From assembly GCA_028023455.1 (NCBI GenBank), contig JAQFVV010006256.1, positions 1,362,001 through 1,426,000 on the forward strand: DNA of 64,000 nucleotides. Direction: 5' to 3'. The notes beneath the pieces were generated by a model that was given only the letters and a program-made list of their open reading frames with translations, made no database searches and was not told where the DNA came from. Shown here piece by piece: positions 36,401 to 46,974 of the stretch. The translations under genes were made by a program, and so were the position numbers. The stretch is from Epiperipatus broadwayi (lineage: Eukaryota > Onychophora > Udeonychophora > Euonychophora > Peripatidae). The first letter of the stretch is position 1. Every line of letters begins with the position of its first letter.

Positions 36401-38398
36401 TTTATTTTTATAACTGAATTGCCGCTTCCATTTCAGAATTGAATGATCTATCTACTCTTACCTAAATGAAAAAATTTTCTTTTCTTTTTATTATTTTACA
36501 CGAATGTAAAACTAACCCCCACCTTCTTAGTTCTATTGTTTGTTCTGCTTGTCTTTCTATTGTAATTCACCCAGAGGATCTTTTTAAATTACATTTACAC
36601 AGTGATATGAAATTTCAACCGTCTATTGGTTGTGCTGATTTGACATGTTCTTTTAAACAATACTAGCAAGCTCTTTAAACCTAAATTAGTTATGTTCTTT
36701 CCAAATAACTGACCTGTGTCAGTTATGGCCCATGTTGGCTATGCCATTGTCAAATTCTGTTTGTGAATTTTTAATTAGTAATCATTGCATATTGTTTTTT
36801 AATTTTTAACTTTCATACATTTATTTTATCAACATGCACACGTTTATTTTACTATTCCTTATACTTACAATCACTATTAACGCACATATATATTTACATT
36901 TCTAATAAATAATATTTTTTTTTCTTTTAGTTTTAATATTTCAATTTTTTTCTTTTTTAACTTAAATTAAAAGAGAGTATCTTATAGTTTAAACTGTTAT
37001 ACTTTTAATTTTTCTAAGTTAATTTTCTACCCCCTTCTAATTAATAAACGATGTGTGTATGAATAACTTTTTAAACTCTTTTATTAGATTTTCTCTTTTT
37101 TAATGAGATGCTTTAATTCAATATTTTATGGACAGCTTAGTGATTTTATTATTTATTAGTCAAGTTTAAAACTTTATGTTGTTTTATGAGGAATTTTTAT
37201 TTTTAATAATTGTAAACACAATTTTAATGAATGCTCAGTAGCATTACAATATATATAATGTTTTTTTAATAATATATATAAAAAAATCAGAAATAATTTA
37301 TGCCCTTCTTAATACATGATTTTATTTATTGTACAATTACTGTAATTAAGATTTTGTAAGTATTTATTTATTTTATTATTAAACACTTTTATTTAACTTA
37401 AAAACTATTTTATAATCAAGATTTAACAGACATGTATATGTATTAGAAATCAATGACAATGCAATATATCAATAAAATATTTCATTTGGTTACTGTAAAG
37501 GGGTTGGTGAGTTGAATTTCAAATATGTTGATATTGGTTTATTAAGTTTTCAGTGATGTGCATGAAAGTCTTTTTTAAATGTTTTTATTTAAAAAAAAGA
37601 TTACACTAAAAGTATTAACTTTTAATTAAACTAGAAATAAAAACCAATTGTACTTTTAATTTATTATAAAATTTTTTTTTTTTTAAAAAACAGATGAAAT
37701 TTTATTTTCTCTTGATTGTAAAAGTTTTTTTTTAAAAAATGTTTCTTTTATAAACAAAAATCAATATCACAAATTTTCTTTAAAATGTTATATATACTGT
37801 AACGGGCACACATGCCATTACATTATTTATTTTAAAAATTAGACATTAAATTAAAAATAAAGTTTGCAAATAAAGTTTTTTTTTTTTTAAAAATTGAAAA
37901 TCAAAAGTCATCTAAACTTTATATATATAAAATCACACAGATGAAAAATTATTAGAAGAAAACTTTACTTAAAAAAAGAAAAAGTTTTAAAACTAAATTT
38001 TCAACAAAAACTTAAAAAAAATTAGAGATAAAAATATATCGTTAAGTTTGTACAATAAATTAATTAATGCTATTGTAAAATGGAAGTGTTTATTTTAATT
38101 AGTTAAAAGTAAGCTAGCCCTTGGGCATTTCAAAATGTATAGGTAAAGGTCAGATAGGAGAAAAAACAATAGAAACTAATAGCCAATAAAAGAAATCCCT
38201 CAGGAAACGGACCTCAAAGATCATCATCGTCATGACATAATGTCTACTGGATCCAAAAGTTTACAATAAATGGAAAAGTTTGGAAATAGAAAAAGGAATT
38301 AGAGAAGATAGAGATGTGACAGCAGAGGTAATATGTGTTAATGTGGATAGATTTGAAGGTGGAAGGGATTGAAAAGACGCACTCTTCAATCCCTTCAG
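36401..38398. other. AT-rich non-coding stretch 5' of gag
   Basis: No gene. A 5' LTR of the gypsy element should lie here if the element were complete. I see no matching repeat on the other side, but the sequence is too AT-rich to judge by eye. 36500-36760 has more complexity than the rest. Confidence 0.5.
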
Positions 38399-38588
38399 TT
38401 TTACTTAAAAAAAGAAAGAGAAATGACCAATCGTTTTCCTATATTGTGGACCATAGAACATCAGGGCCTGGAAAAATACCAGCTACCATAAAGGACCAAT
38501 GGCTAACTGGATACCAATCTCCTCAGGATGGTGTGGGAATTCATGTTCCAAATTATAAGCAACTAGAAAATATGGACTTTTTAAAACC
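38399..38588 (+). CDS. Candidate internal exon, unrecognised product
   Basis: A pyrimidine-tract acceptor (actcttcaatcccttcag, ending 38398) and a consensus-like donor (AAACC|GTAAGA at 38589) bracket a fully open 190-bp frame. It encodes KKRKRNDQSFSYIVDHRTSG, PGKIPATIKDQWLTGYQSPQ and DGVGIHVPNYKQLENMDFLK. Codon use and residue mix look coding, unlike the Phe/Lys/Ile-rich background. I recognise no domain. The basic KKRKR start could be a nuclear signal or chance. With phase 1 at entry (two bases complete a codon) and phase 2 at exit, it could be an internal exon of a plus-strand gene. Without the donor it would read through to a stop at 38590-38592 as a last exon. An old transposon fragment is the alternative. 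Confidence 0.35.
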
Positions 38589-38879
38589 GTAAGAACTTTA
38601 GATAATTCATGAACATTAAGTAGAAAACTTTCCCAGTATTTAAATTATAGCAATAATATTTCCTATCTGACCAAACTAAATTATTAATTATTTTTATTGT
38701 ATGTATTATTTGTTTGTTAAATCATTTCCATTAATTTATTTTTCGTTCTTTTAAGTTTTTGTTATGATTTTTTTTTTTTGTTAAACAACTTTAAAAAAAA
38801 TGTTAAATTTAAGTCGGGCATGAATGGTTGCATAGATTTGTAAAGTTATATTAGTTTAAGGGAGGGTAAATCTTAGGTT

Positions 38880-39290
38880 ATTTGTTTCGTGGTTAAATTG
38901 GGTCAATGGATTGGATATGTCGGTGTAATTAGTAAATGTAGTATGAGGTCCGCTATGTGCAGGATCACCAATATACGCCACACTCAGGTGAAATAAGCTT
39001 TTCTTATTGACCAACGGAGACAGACAGTCATCCCTGCTCCTTGGATCATCCCTTTTTTGCCTATGGAATGGAATAGTAAGATGGAAAATGCAGTCCCTTC
39101 CTATGGAGTTTTTTTATCGCTCTTCTCGTCAGACAGATGTAGTATTCCTGTTCTGGACGAGAATCAATGTCTTCTATAACCATGCTGTTCAGATGTACAT
39201 TCCTGACAGTATGGTATTTGTGCTATCGTATTCATGTTGCATTGAATACATCGATGTATCAGATGGATTAACGTTAGTTTAACTGCAAAC
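38880..39290 (+). other. Coding-looking stretch, unrecognised
   Basis: Composition is much less AT-rich than around it. One open segment (about 38895-39000) reads VKLGQWIGYVGVISKCSMRS. Then 39001-39282 is open in one frame (TNGDRQSSLLLGSSLFCLWN... to IDVSDGLTLV) and largely open in a second (RRQTVIPAPWIIPFLPMEWN, GVFLSLFSSDRCSIPVLDEN). I cannot tell which is real. Nearness to the exon candidate at 38.4 kb on the same strand makes further exons or a shared old element the two likely readings. Confidence 0.25.
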
Positions 39291-39940
39291 TTTTGGCCTA
39301 AGGTTAAGTAAGTGATAGAATATTTTCTTTTCAAATGCAATCTATGTATTCTATTCATACTCGACACTCTAATAAATATTAAATTCATGTGTGCGAGCTT
39401 TCAAAATAAAATAAAAACAGTTAAAATGTGAATTAAAATCTAAGGTAAAGTTTTAATGTTTTATAAAAAAAAATTAAAGTAAATGTGATACTAAAATGAT
39501 TCAAAATCTTATATATGTTTAAATAAATGTTTGTGTGTGTTATTTCTGGCAGTGGCTTCTTTTATTTTTTTTATATTGAAAAATATTTTAAGAATTTATA
39601 TTTTATAAATCTCTGCGTCTCACTGAGCTAGTGGCATGGGCTGACGGTCTGAATAAAACATGTAAAATGTGTCTTAACTTACATATTGGCCTACTATATA
39701 AATTTTCTAGGTTCAAATAATCTGGTGGCACCCTGTAGTGCAGATACAATAAGATTCGGATCTTTAATAATCACCCAACCGTTATAATACTAACCAACAT
39801 GATTTATATTTTTTATTTTAAATAGGAATAATTACAAAAATTATTTGAATACTAACAAATCAAAAATAATATATATATATATAAACTCTTTTATTTACTG
39901 TGTGAATACTAAAAAGTTAAAAATAATATATAAAAAATAT

Positions 39941-40195
39941 AACACTTTTATTTACTGTGCACTAGAAAACCAAAAAATAATTGTTTCTTCAACTACAATT
40001 GTGGTCTTTATATTAAGTTTGAAATAAAAGTGAAGTGTCCAGAAATTAATTAATTAAATTTTGTTTACAACAAGTGATTAAATTAATTAATTTCTGGACA
40101 CCTCACACTTTTATTTCAAATTAAATATAAAAACCTCACTTGTGGTTGAAGAAAACAATTATTTTTGGCTTTTTAGTCACACTAAATAAAAGCAT
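39941..40195. repeat. Foldback (hairpin) repeat with ~115-bp arms
   Basis: The left arm (39941-40060) contains cacttttatttactgtgcac, aataattgtttcttcaacta and gtgtccagaaattaatta. The right arm (40080-40195) is its diverged reverse complement (ttaatttctggacacc, tggttgaagaaaacaatt, gtcacactaaataaaag). The spacer is about 20 bp. A partial extra copy of the outer end lies at 39886-39925. There is no ORF. It fits a foldback MITE or an inverted duplication. Confidence 0.8.
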
Positions 40196-42039
40196 TTATT
40201 ATAAAATATTTTTTATATAAATTATTTTATAATGCTTTGTTTTTGCTTATTTTATCTTTGTTCTGATGGGTATTTTTTTAAATTTATCACATATTTATCA
40301 TTGATATTTAATTTTTGTAAAAAAAAAACCCTGCTAAATATTGCTATATATTGTAACGTTTTCACGTTTCTGCTAGATACTGGTAGACCTTTTTTTACAC
40401 ACCATGAAGTGAAAGTTAATCAAGCTATGGATAAGAAAATATCTTGTTCCTATTTCCAAAAAAATATAGCTATATTTCCTGATTAACTGGCCTACTAAAT
40501 ATTATGGCAGGAATTGCTGATGAAATTAGTTTTAATTTATAAGAGGGCGCCATAGTCAATAGACTCTTAACTTCATTGTATCCTATAATTTTGACGCAAG
40601 TAATTAAAATATTGGAGTTATGTTTTGCCGTAACTTTATTTTTTTAGAGAATATTATTCCCGGGACTTAATCAACAAATATTGGCAAAGGTAAATTATAT
40701 ACTCAAATCATAATAAACTAACCTTAATAAATTTAAAACTCTCATTAATAATGCACAATGAATAGCTGATATTAGAAATAAATATTTTATTCCAACAAAT
40801 TAAAATATTAAAAACACAAATTATTAATAAGTTGGAAAGAATACATGCACGCTAATCCAGATATGAATCAATTAATTAAAACAGTTTAATAATTAAAGTT
40901 CACTTCTTAAGTTGCTTCCAGGAAGTTCCTTGAATGATAATTCTGCAAATGTCTCTATTAGTAGTATATTATAAGCTTAATTTAGTCATAATCGGGACAT
41001 GAATAATCTTACCAGTAAGTTTTATAGTATGCATTTTGAAGAGCCCATTGAAGTTAACTAGTTTTACTCTGTCAATATTTTTGTAGGTTCTTGGCCTGTC
41101 CTAATGGCTAGACTCGATGTTTTTTCTGAGTGACTATGAAGAAAGCTATCTGAAAACACATTGGTTCCACTCCGCATGACAATTCACCTCAGCATATGAC
41201 TAGTGGTAGTCCTGCATATGAGTAGTCTGGGATAGGATATTTTCTCTATGCCAGACCTAATGGAAGCTGCTAGTTGAGGAAAAGTCAAAGACCCAGTTTT
41301 ATGTTTTTCTGACCTTTTATAGTCACGATTCATTTTTAGACTTCTCTGCGCATCTATTTTCTTTTGTACTTTTATCAGCATACAAGATAATAATCTTGTA
41401 CACTCTTTCTTAAATTTAAGTTACAAAGTCTTTTTTTTTTCAGCATAATTCTGTCATCTTTAATTAGCTTCCTCAAAAAAAAAAAGTTTTAATGATAATC
41501 TTTTAGTTTGGAATTTTTCTTTTTATTTATCTGGATTAGTAATCTGCATATCATTTATTCTTTTCAATTTTAACTCTTATTTTTAATCAAAGTAATAATT
41601 TGAAACAAAAAAATCAACTCTCATTGTATGTTTAAAAAAAAAATTAAAATTACATCTTTTAATAAGATCGCAAAATTTATTTTTTCTTTTAACTTTTACC
41701 AAATGCCAATATATTTGTACCACATATAAATAAATGGTACAATATGTAATGGTATATTAAGAATTAGAGCAGGCTGTATTAAACTAAGGAGAGCATAAAA
41801 TATTTGTTAAAAAACCTTTTATTTAATATTCAAATATATATATATATGTTAATTACTCATATAATATTTTATATTACTATTTATACATATACAAGTAGCT
41901 GCCACTTTTAAACAAATGTGATCATTCCAACTCCAAAGAAAGAAAAAAAAGAAAAACTGCTATAGAAATGAGTTTTACAATAACTATACAAATCAATTTG
42001 TGTACCATAAATACATCTGCATATAGAATATGCTAGACC
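40196..42039. other. AT-rich non-coding stretch
   Basis: No supported gene. 41000-41350 is somewhat more complex, and a minus-strand frame at 41184-41381 (65 codons, LKMNRDYKRSEKHKTGSLTF) has ordinary composition but no recognisable motif. 40500-40680 also stands out by composition (agagggcgccatagtc). I assign nothing to either. Confidence 0.45.
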
Positions 42040-43480
42040 ATTTTTCTATTTATTTGATACTTTGTGATGCTGTTTTTTAATTTCGTCAGCAGAAAATTTT
42101 TCTTTCTAATTGTAGCTCTCCAAAGTATTATATTTTCTGCAATATCTGCCCACTAGAAATAATCAGTAGTGTATTTTTTTAGAATGTCTTTGGCATCTTA
42201 AAACATCATTTTAGAAAGTCTATCATTGTTCATTTGTTTTCTTTCTAGTATAACATACAGCAAGCTGAAAAATATATTAATTGGTTTTATGATCTTATCA
42301 TTGTATTTTTTAAATTTTATAGAACATTCTTTCTAATGCCTTTATATTGCATTGATAGGGTATCCAAGTCTCATTTCTATACAATAAATTAGCAAAAATA
42401 GTATTCTACATATAGAACTTGTTAAAAAAAGCAGCAACACATTTGAATCTATGTTTTACCTCAACATGTAAATCTATCTTTCTAATTATTAAACTACCAA
42501 GATATTTAAATTGATTTGCATAAATTGATAACCATCTAAATTAAAAGTTGTTGAGGATTTTTTATTAATCACTGGTTGATAAAGGTCTTGAGTTTTTTAA
42601 ATATTAATTATTAAACCAAAGTCTTTAAATGTTACATTCAAAACATTAAGTACATTCTAAAAACTGTCTTCTGAACTAGCAGCAATTGCACAATCATCAG
42701 CTTACTATGAAATCAGAATGCAAGAAGATGAAATTCTTGTTTTTGCTTGAAATCAAATCAAATTAAAAATTCCACTATCAAACTTGTATCATATCTTAAT
42801 CTCTGTTTGATTTAATTTCCTATAAAAACTTCCAGAGATAGTTATCATAAAATTGAAAACAATGTTCGAGCCCTAATATTATTTTAAATGCTTCAGATTT
42901 TCCACTTGTAATAATATTTCCCCTCATTCTATTATGTAAAGCTATGTAATTTAAATACATTTTGATGAACAACAAACTAATTTCAAATAATACCATAGAC
43001 CCATCCTATTAACTGAATCAAATGTTTTTGATGAAATCAATAATTGCAATATTTAAATTACTCATTTCTTATACTTTTTTTAAAAAATTTGGCTGGCAAC
43101 AAAAGCCGTGCCTGTAGTACTTCTTTAGTTTTTAAAATGTATCAATTCTTCGGCAATTGTTCATCTATGACTGGAAATTACCTATTTGATAAAATCCTTG
43201 AAAGTTTCTTTGTTATGGTCAATAATAATGATATTCCTTGATAATTACTACAATCTTGTTTATTCCCGTTATTTTTAAAAATTGAAATAATGGAAATATT
43301 CTTAAGATCATAGGTTTGTATATTCTTAAAAAATTCCAATATTTTTGAAGCTAACATATTATCACCATATTTTAAAATCTCCAGGTATTTTATCAGGATC
43401 TGCAGCCTTTTCATTTTTAAGATTACATAAAGCTATTTGACTTCACTAAGATGGATATTTTTGTCCAAATATAAATGAAT
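42040..43480 (-). mobile_element. Second LINE family, copy B (reverse transcriptase remnant)
   Basis: Minus-strand reading gives, in order, ILKYGDNMLASKILEFFKNI, SIISIFKNNGNKQDCSNYQG and ISLLLTITKKLSRILSNR (frame 43414-43178), the early RT blocks ('IFKKG.K.DC.NYRGISLL...K...RIL..R'). Then the catalytic box ADDCAIAASSED appears at about 42664-42704, preceded by a stop where Tyr would stand. NQFKYLGSLIIRKIDLHVEV is at about 42480-42540, the usual 'F.YLGS.I' block. The order and motifs are those of a non-LTR retrotransposon distinct from the 6-kb RTE family. The endonuclease half is missing. The 3' part to 42040 is decayed. The copy at 11.5-12.5 kb is a more damaged relative. Confidence 0.78.
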
Positions 43481-43923
43481 AAATAAAATGGATATACCTT
43501 TAAAAGTAGGTTTTAAATGTTATATTTTTTATAGTATTTTTTTTTAATATCAAAAAAATAATGATTATGCAATACATCAAAATGCTTTGAAATCTGTCTT
43601 TTTAAAATTCTTAGAGCAAAATTTTAAAATGTTTACGATTTTAATTTTTTTTGCCTCTGACAAATGCCATTTTCATAACATTGAATAATTTTAAATGTAT
43701 CAACACAAATAAACTTTCAATTATCTTTCAGAGATTACACTAAACCTAGAATTAGTTTTTCTATTTTTTAATAAACAATTATTGATAATATTTTAATCTT
43801 CAATAAATATATTAAAAAGATATCAAATGTAATATACTTTTAATGTGTAATTTTAATTTTAAAATATATTAGTGTTGTTTTTATTGTATTCTTTAAGATT
43901 TATCAAGAAAATTATTTTCCAAA
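43481..43923. other. AT-rich spacer
   Basis: No gene or recognisable repeat is seen. Confidence 0.6.
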
Positions 43924-44060
43924 AATATATAATATGGCATATTTGTGATATTAATTTATAAGAAACATCATCAAAGCATATGTATATATTGCTAGTGCAA
44001 TGAAAGAGCTTTGATGATGTTTCTTATAAATTAATATCACAAATATGCCATATTATATAT
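43924..44060. repeat. Near-perfect hairpin, ~53-bp arms
   Basis: The left arm (43924-43977) contains atatggcatatttgtgatat and agaaacatcatcaaagc. The right arm (44008-44060) contains gctttgatgatgtttcttat and tcacaaatatgccatat, an almost exact reverse complement. The spacer is 30 bp. The low divergence implies a recent insertion or ongoing gene conversion between arms. Confidence 0.88.
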
Positions 44061-45213
44061 ATATAAAATGAAAACAGCTGCAGTAAATTCCTTAGTATAG
44101 AAATGATGTCATTCAGAAAAACATGTCAAACAATCAGCAGTAAATAGCCAATAGAAAGATATTCAGATTACTAAATTTGGAAAACTAGTCACATACGACC
44201 AAATGCCAGTCAGATTTCGGGATCATCTTATTTGGTGTGTTAAGTGTAAATTAAGAGCCAGTATGAACATACAAAAATCAGATGCCCTAAGACATTGATG
44301 ACAACCCTATTGCCAGTTGGATAAGATTAAATTTAAAGAAATAAGATTGTAGACCTAGTTAGTCAATTCATAGTCTATATGTATTTTTAGCAATAGTGAT
44401 ATCTGCAGCCTTAGAGATTTTGGCATATTACAGCTGGTGTCAGTTTTAATAGATTGGCTGAATGCTAGTGTGGCAATTTCTTTTGTAGAGAGCATTCAAT
44501 AGGCTAGTGGCAAAACAGAAGTTAGAATTAAGATTGGTAGAAACTGGCCTGAGATCTCGATGGGTTTTTACATCAACTTCCATTGAAAGCAAATGCATTG
44601 ATAAATACAGTAATCTACAGGACTGCATAGCTACAGAAATCATATCATGTATTTAATAGGTCATCATTTTGTTGAAGACACTAAACTAATAATCATTGAG
44701 TCTCTAATAATGTAAATTGTAACAAAAAAATATCTAGGAGTTAATAATATGCATTATTATTGCACTAAATAAAGATTATTCACAAATATATTTTAATTAA
44801 TAGATAAGTGGTAAAAATAAAAAAAAAACATATAAAATTAAGGGTATAGAATTGAATTATTTGCTTTTCTGAAAACCCCAAATCATTAGAATGATAAAAA
44901 TATTATGGACTTCATTGCACAATGATGTTTAATAGTTTTATATAATAATATAGAAATTTTGAACATATTAAAATTTTTTGAGTTTTCAATTTTTGTAAAT
45001 AGTGAATTTGTGTTTCATATTTAGAAATGGAATTTATTAATTAAACATATTAATTATATATCCACTATATGCCATCTTAGATATGAGATCATCATTAGTG
45101 AAAAACATGAAAATCTAAAATAAACATGTTATTAAATATTTTAACAAATTGCATAAACATGCTGATCATAGATCTCTCATTAAAAGGTATTGCAAATTTG
45201 TAGCATCCTCCTG
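44061..45213. other. Intergenic stretch, partly of higher complexity, unassigned
   Basis: 44100-44650 has balanced composition unlike the flanks (for example gaaactggcctgagatctcg at 44546), suggesting an old element or exon debris. No frame gives a recognisable protein. The rest is AT-rich. Confidence 0.4.
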
Positions 45214-45318
45214 GCTTTTTTTCCCCATATGTCATAGCATCGGCTGGGAAGCGAACCCGCGACAACTGTCTGCAAGCAACTGCTTGCTTGCAAGGTAGCT
45301 GCGCTGACCTCTTGGAAG
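45214..45318 (-). mobile_element. tRNA-derived SINE, copy 1
   Basis: Minus strand: caagaggtcagcgcagctac (A-box/D-arm region), gcgggttcgcttcccagcc (B-box; ggttcgcttcc against consensus GGTTCRANYCC), then gatgctatgacata and a short A-run tail. It aligns along its length with the SINE at 52.9 kb. It is not a functional tRNA gene, because the ends do not form an acceptor stem and a non-tRNA tail follows. No target duplication is visible. It would be transcribed by RNA polymerase III and moved by a LINE's enzymes. Confidence 0.75.
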
Positions 45319-46639
45319 ATCACAAAATTATTTTTAACTTTGAAGTTTAATTATTGACAAGAACTTGTCTGTGTATGTATGGGTGGTGGGTTGAAATTTT
45401 ATGAAATAATTTTATTAAATTATAAGTTTTTTAAATACATATTAATATATTTAATCAAAAGATTTTAGTTGATAATTCAAGAAAATTATTTTTTCTTTTT
45501 TATTATACATCAGCAATGTCCATTTGTAATATTAATTTTTCCTTCGTAATTTTTTTTGTGTATGTGTTTAAGCTTTACAAAGCATTTTTTTATTTCTTTT
45601 CTTAATTTAGCTGATTGCACTTTCAGTGATGAGCACTATAATCATATCTCTCCAAGAGGGGGAAAATATTTTTCTTTCATTTACTTGTAAGAAATTTATT
45701 ACTTTACATTGTATTAATTTATACTTTATAAAATCATTTTAAATATGATAATATATGACTTATGCAATACTTGCATTACTCAAAATCTTAAAGAATATAT
45801 TAATTGCATATTTCACTCTCCTCATGCATCAGAGCAATGAATTACCACTAATTCCAGTAAATATAAGTGCAGATTGTATACTTTACAAAAGTAAAAAAAA
45901 AAGTAAGACTAATTTAATGCATTTTAATTTTTCACTGTAAAGAAAAATAATATTGTAACATTTTAATACATACTTAATAAATGCATTTTCCCCCTTAAAT
46001 TTCTTAATTCTAACAGTTTTGACTATTCAACAATCTTTCTCAAATTTGTAAATAGACAAAACATATTTATGCCTTTGAAGAAGATTGCTGAACAGTAAAA
46101 TCTGTCAGTTTAATTAAGAAATTTAACAAAGAAATTTCATTTTATTAAGTGCATGTGAAGTTTACAATTATTTTTGGTACTTATATATTTGTCCTGCAAT
46201 GTAGGAGAGATGGTACGCCTTTTCACATTTATGATAAATGTCTAATTTTGCGATCCTGTTAAATAAACCCTGTGATCTCATTTGATTGTATCCAATAACA
46301 TAATAAATTTACACTTTCATTTATTGTCCAGATTTTGTTCATACAACTATTTCTCAAAGTATTTTTTACTTCAGTGCTGATTTCCTCCCCCCCTCCCAGT
46401 TTTCTGATTAATTCTATAATTTTTTTTTAAAAAACAGTACAAAATTATGAAAATTTGGAGTTTATCCACTATTGAAGTCAATGCATTTGAGTACATCCAT
46501 ACTTCAGACAAGCAGTGGCTTTGTAACATTTGAGGATGTAATAATAAGATAGGCCATCATAAGGGAACATATTGGAGGGTTCCAAAATTCCATTTTTGGT
46601 GGTGATTCAATTTATTTACAGCTGAACTCGCAAATTGAC
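45319..46639. other. AT-rich non-coding stretch
   Basis: No supported gene; a short frame at 45755-45940 has no recognisable motif. A C-run lies at 46387-46397. Confidence 0.55.
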
Positions 46640-46974
46640 ATCCATAGTATAGGGGAAAACAGCTTGGTTTAGCAGAGAAAAACAAAATTAGAGGACCTAA
46701 CAAAATCATTGAAATTGATGATAATCTTTTGCACAAAAGTAAAACAATTAAACCAGAAGAATTCTTCTGGAATAGGGAGACCGATGAGTGTTTCATCATG
46801 AGAATTAATGGTAGAACAGTGACAACACTGATGGAAACCATCAAACAAAATGTGGAAGAGGAATTGACAATTTATTCAAACTCTTGGAAAACCTATAAAA
46901 CTGCTGAATTACTAGCTGTTGATTACCGACCATTTTTGTGTGAATCGTATTGGTTGACAAAAAAAAAAAATTAG
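46640..46974 (+). pseudogene. Merlin-type (ISXO2-like) DDE transposase remnant
   Basis: The plus-strand frame reads KQLGLAEKNKIRGPNKIIEI, DDNLLHKSK, EEFFWNRETDECFIMRINGR, TVTTLMETIK, EELTIYSNSWKTYKTAE and CESYWLTKKK. This is the ISXO2-like domain used by IS1016/Merlin transposases: G..KI.EIDE......, then ......F..V..R...TL...I......G..I.SD.W.AY, then .....ES.W. The first Asp (EID) and the Glu (ES.W) are present; the middle Asp (SD.W) is Asn here (SNSW). The N-terminal part upstream is not in frame and no inverted ends were found. The frame closes at TAG 46972-46974. This is an inactive fragment. Confidence 0.82.

Noticed and set aside
40505-40550. ctgatgaaattagttttaattt as a hammerhead core with stem II
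   Set aside because: A small stem is possible but the following conserved GAAA is absent.
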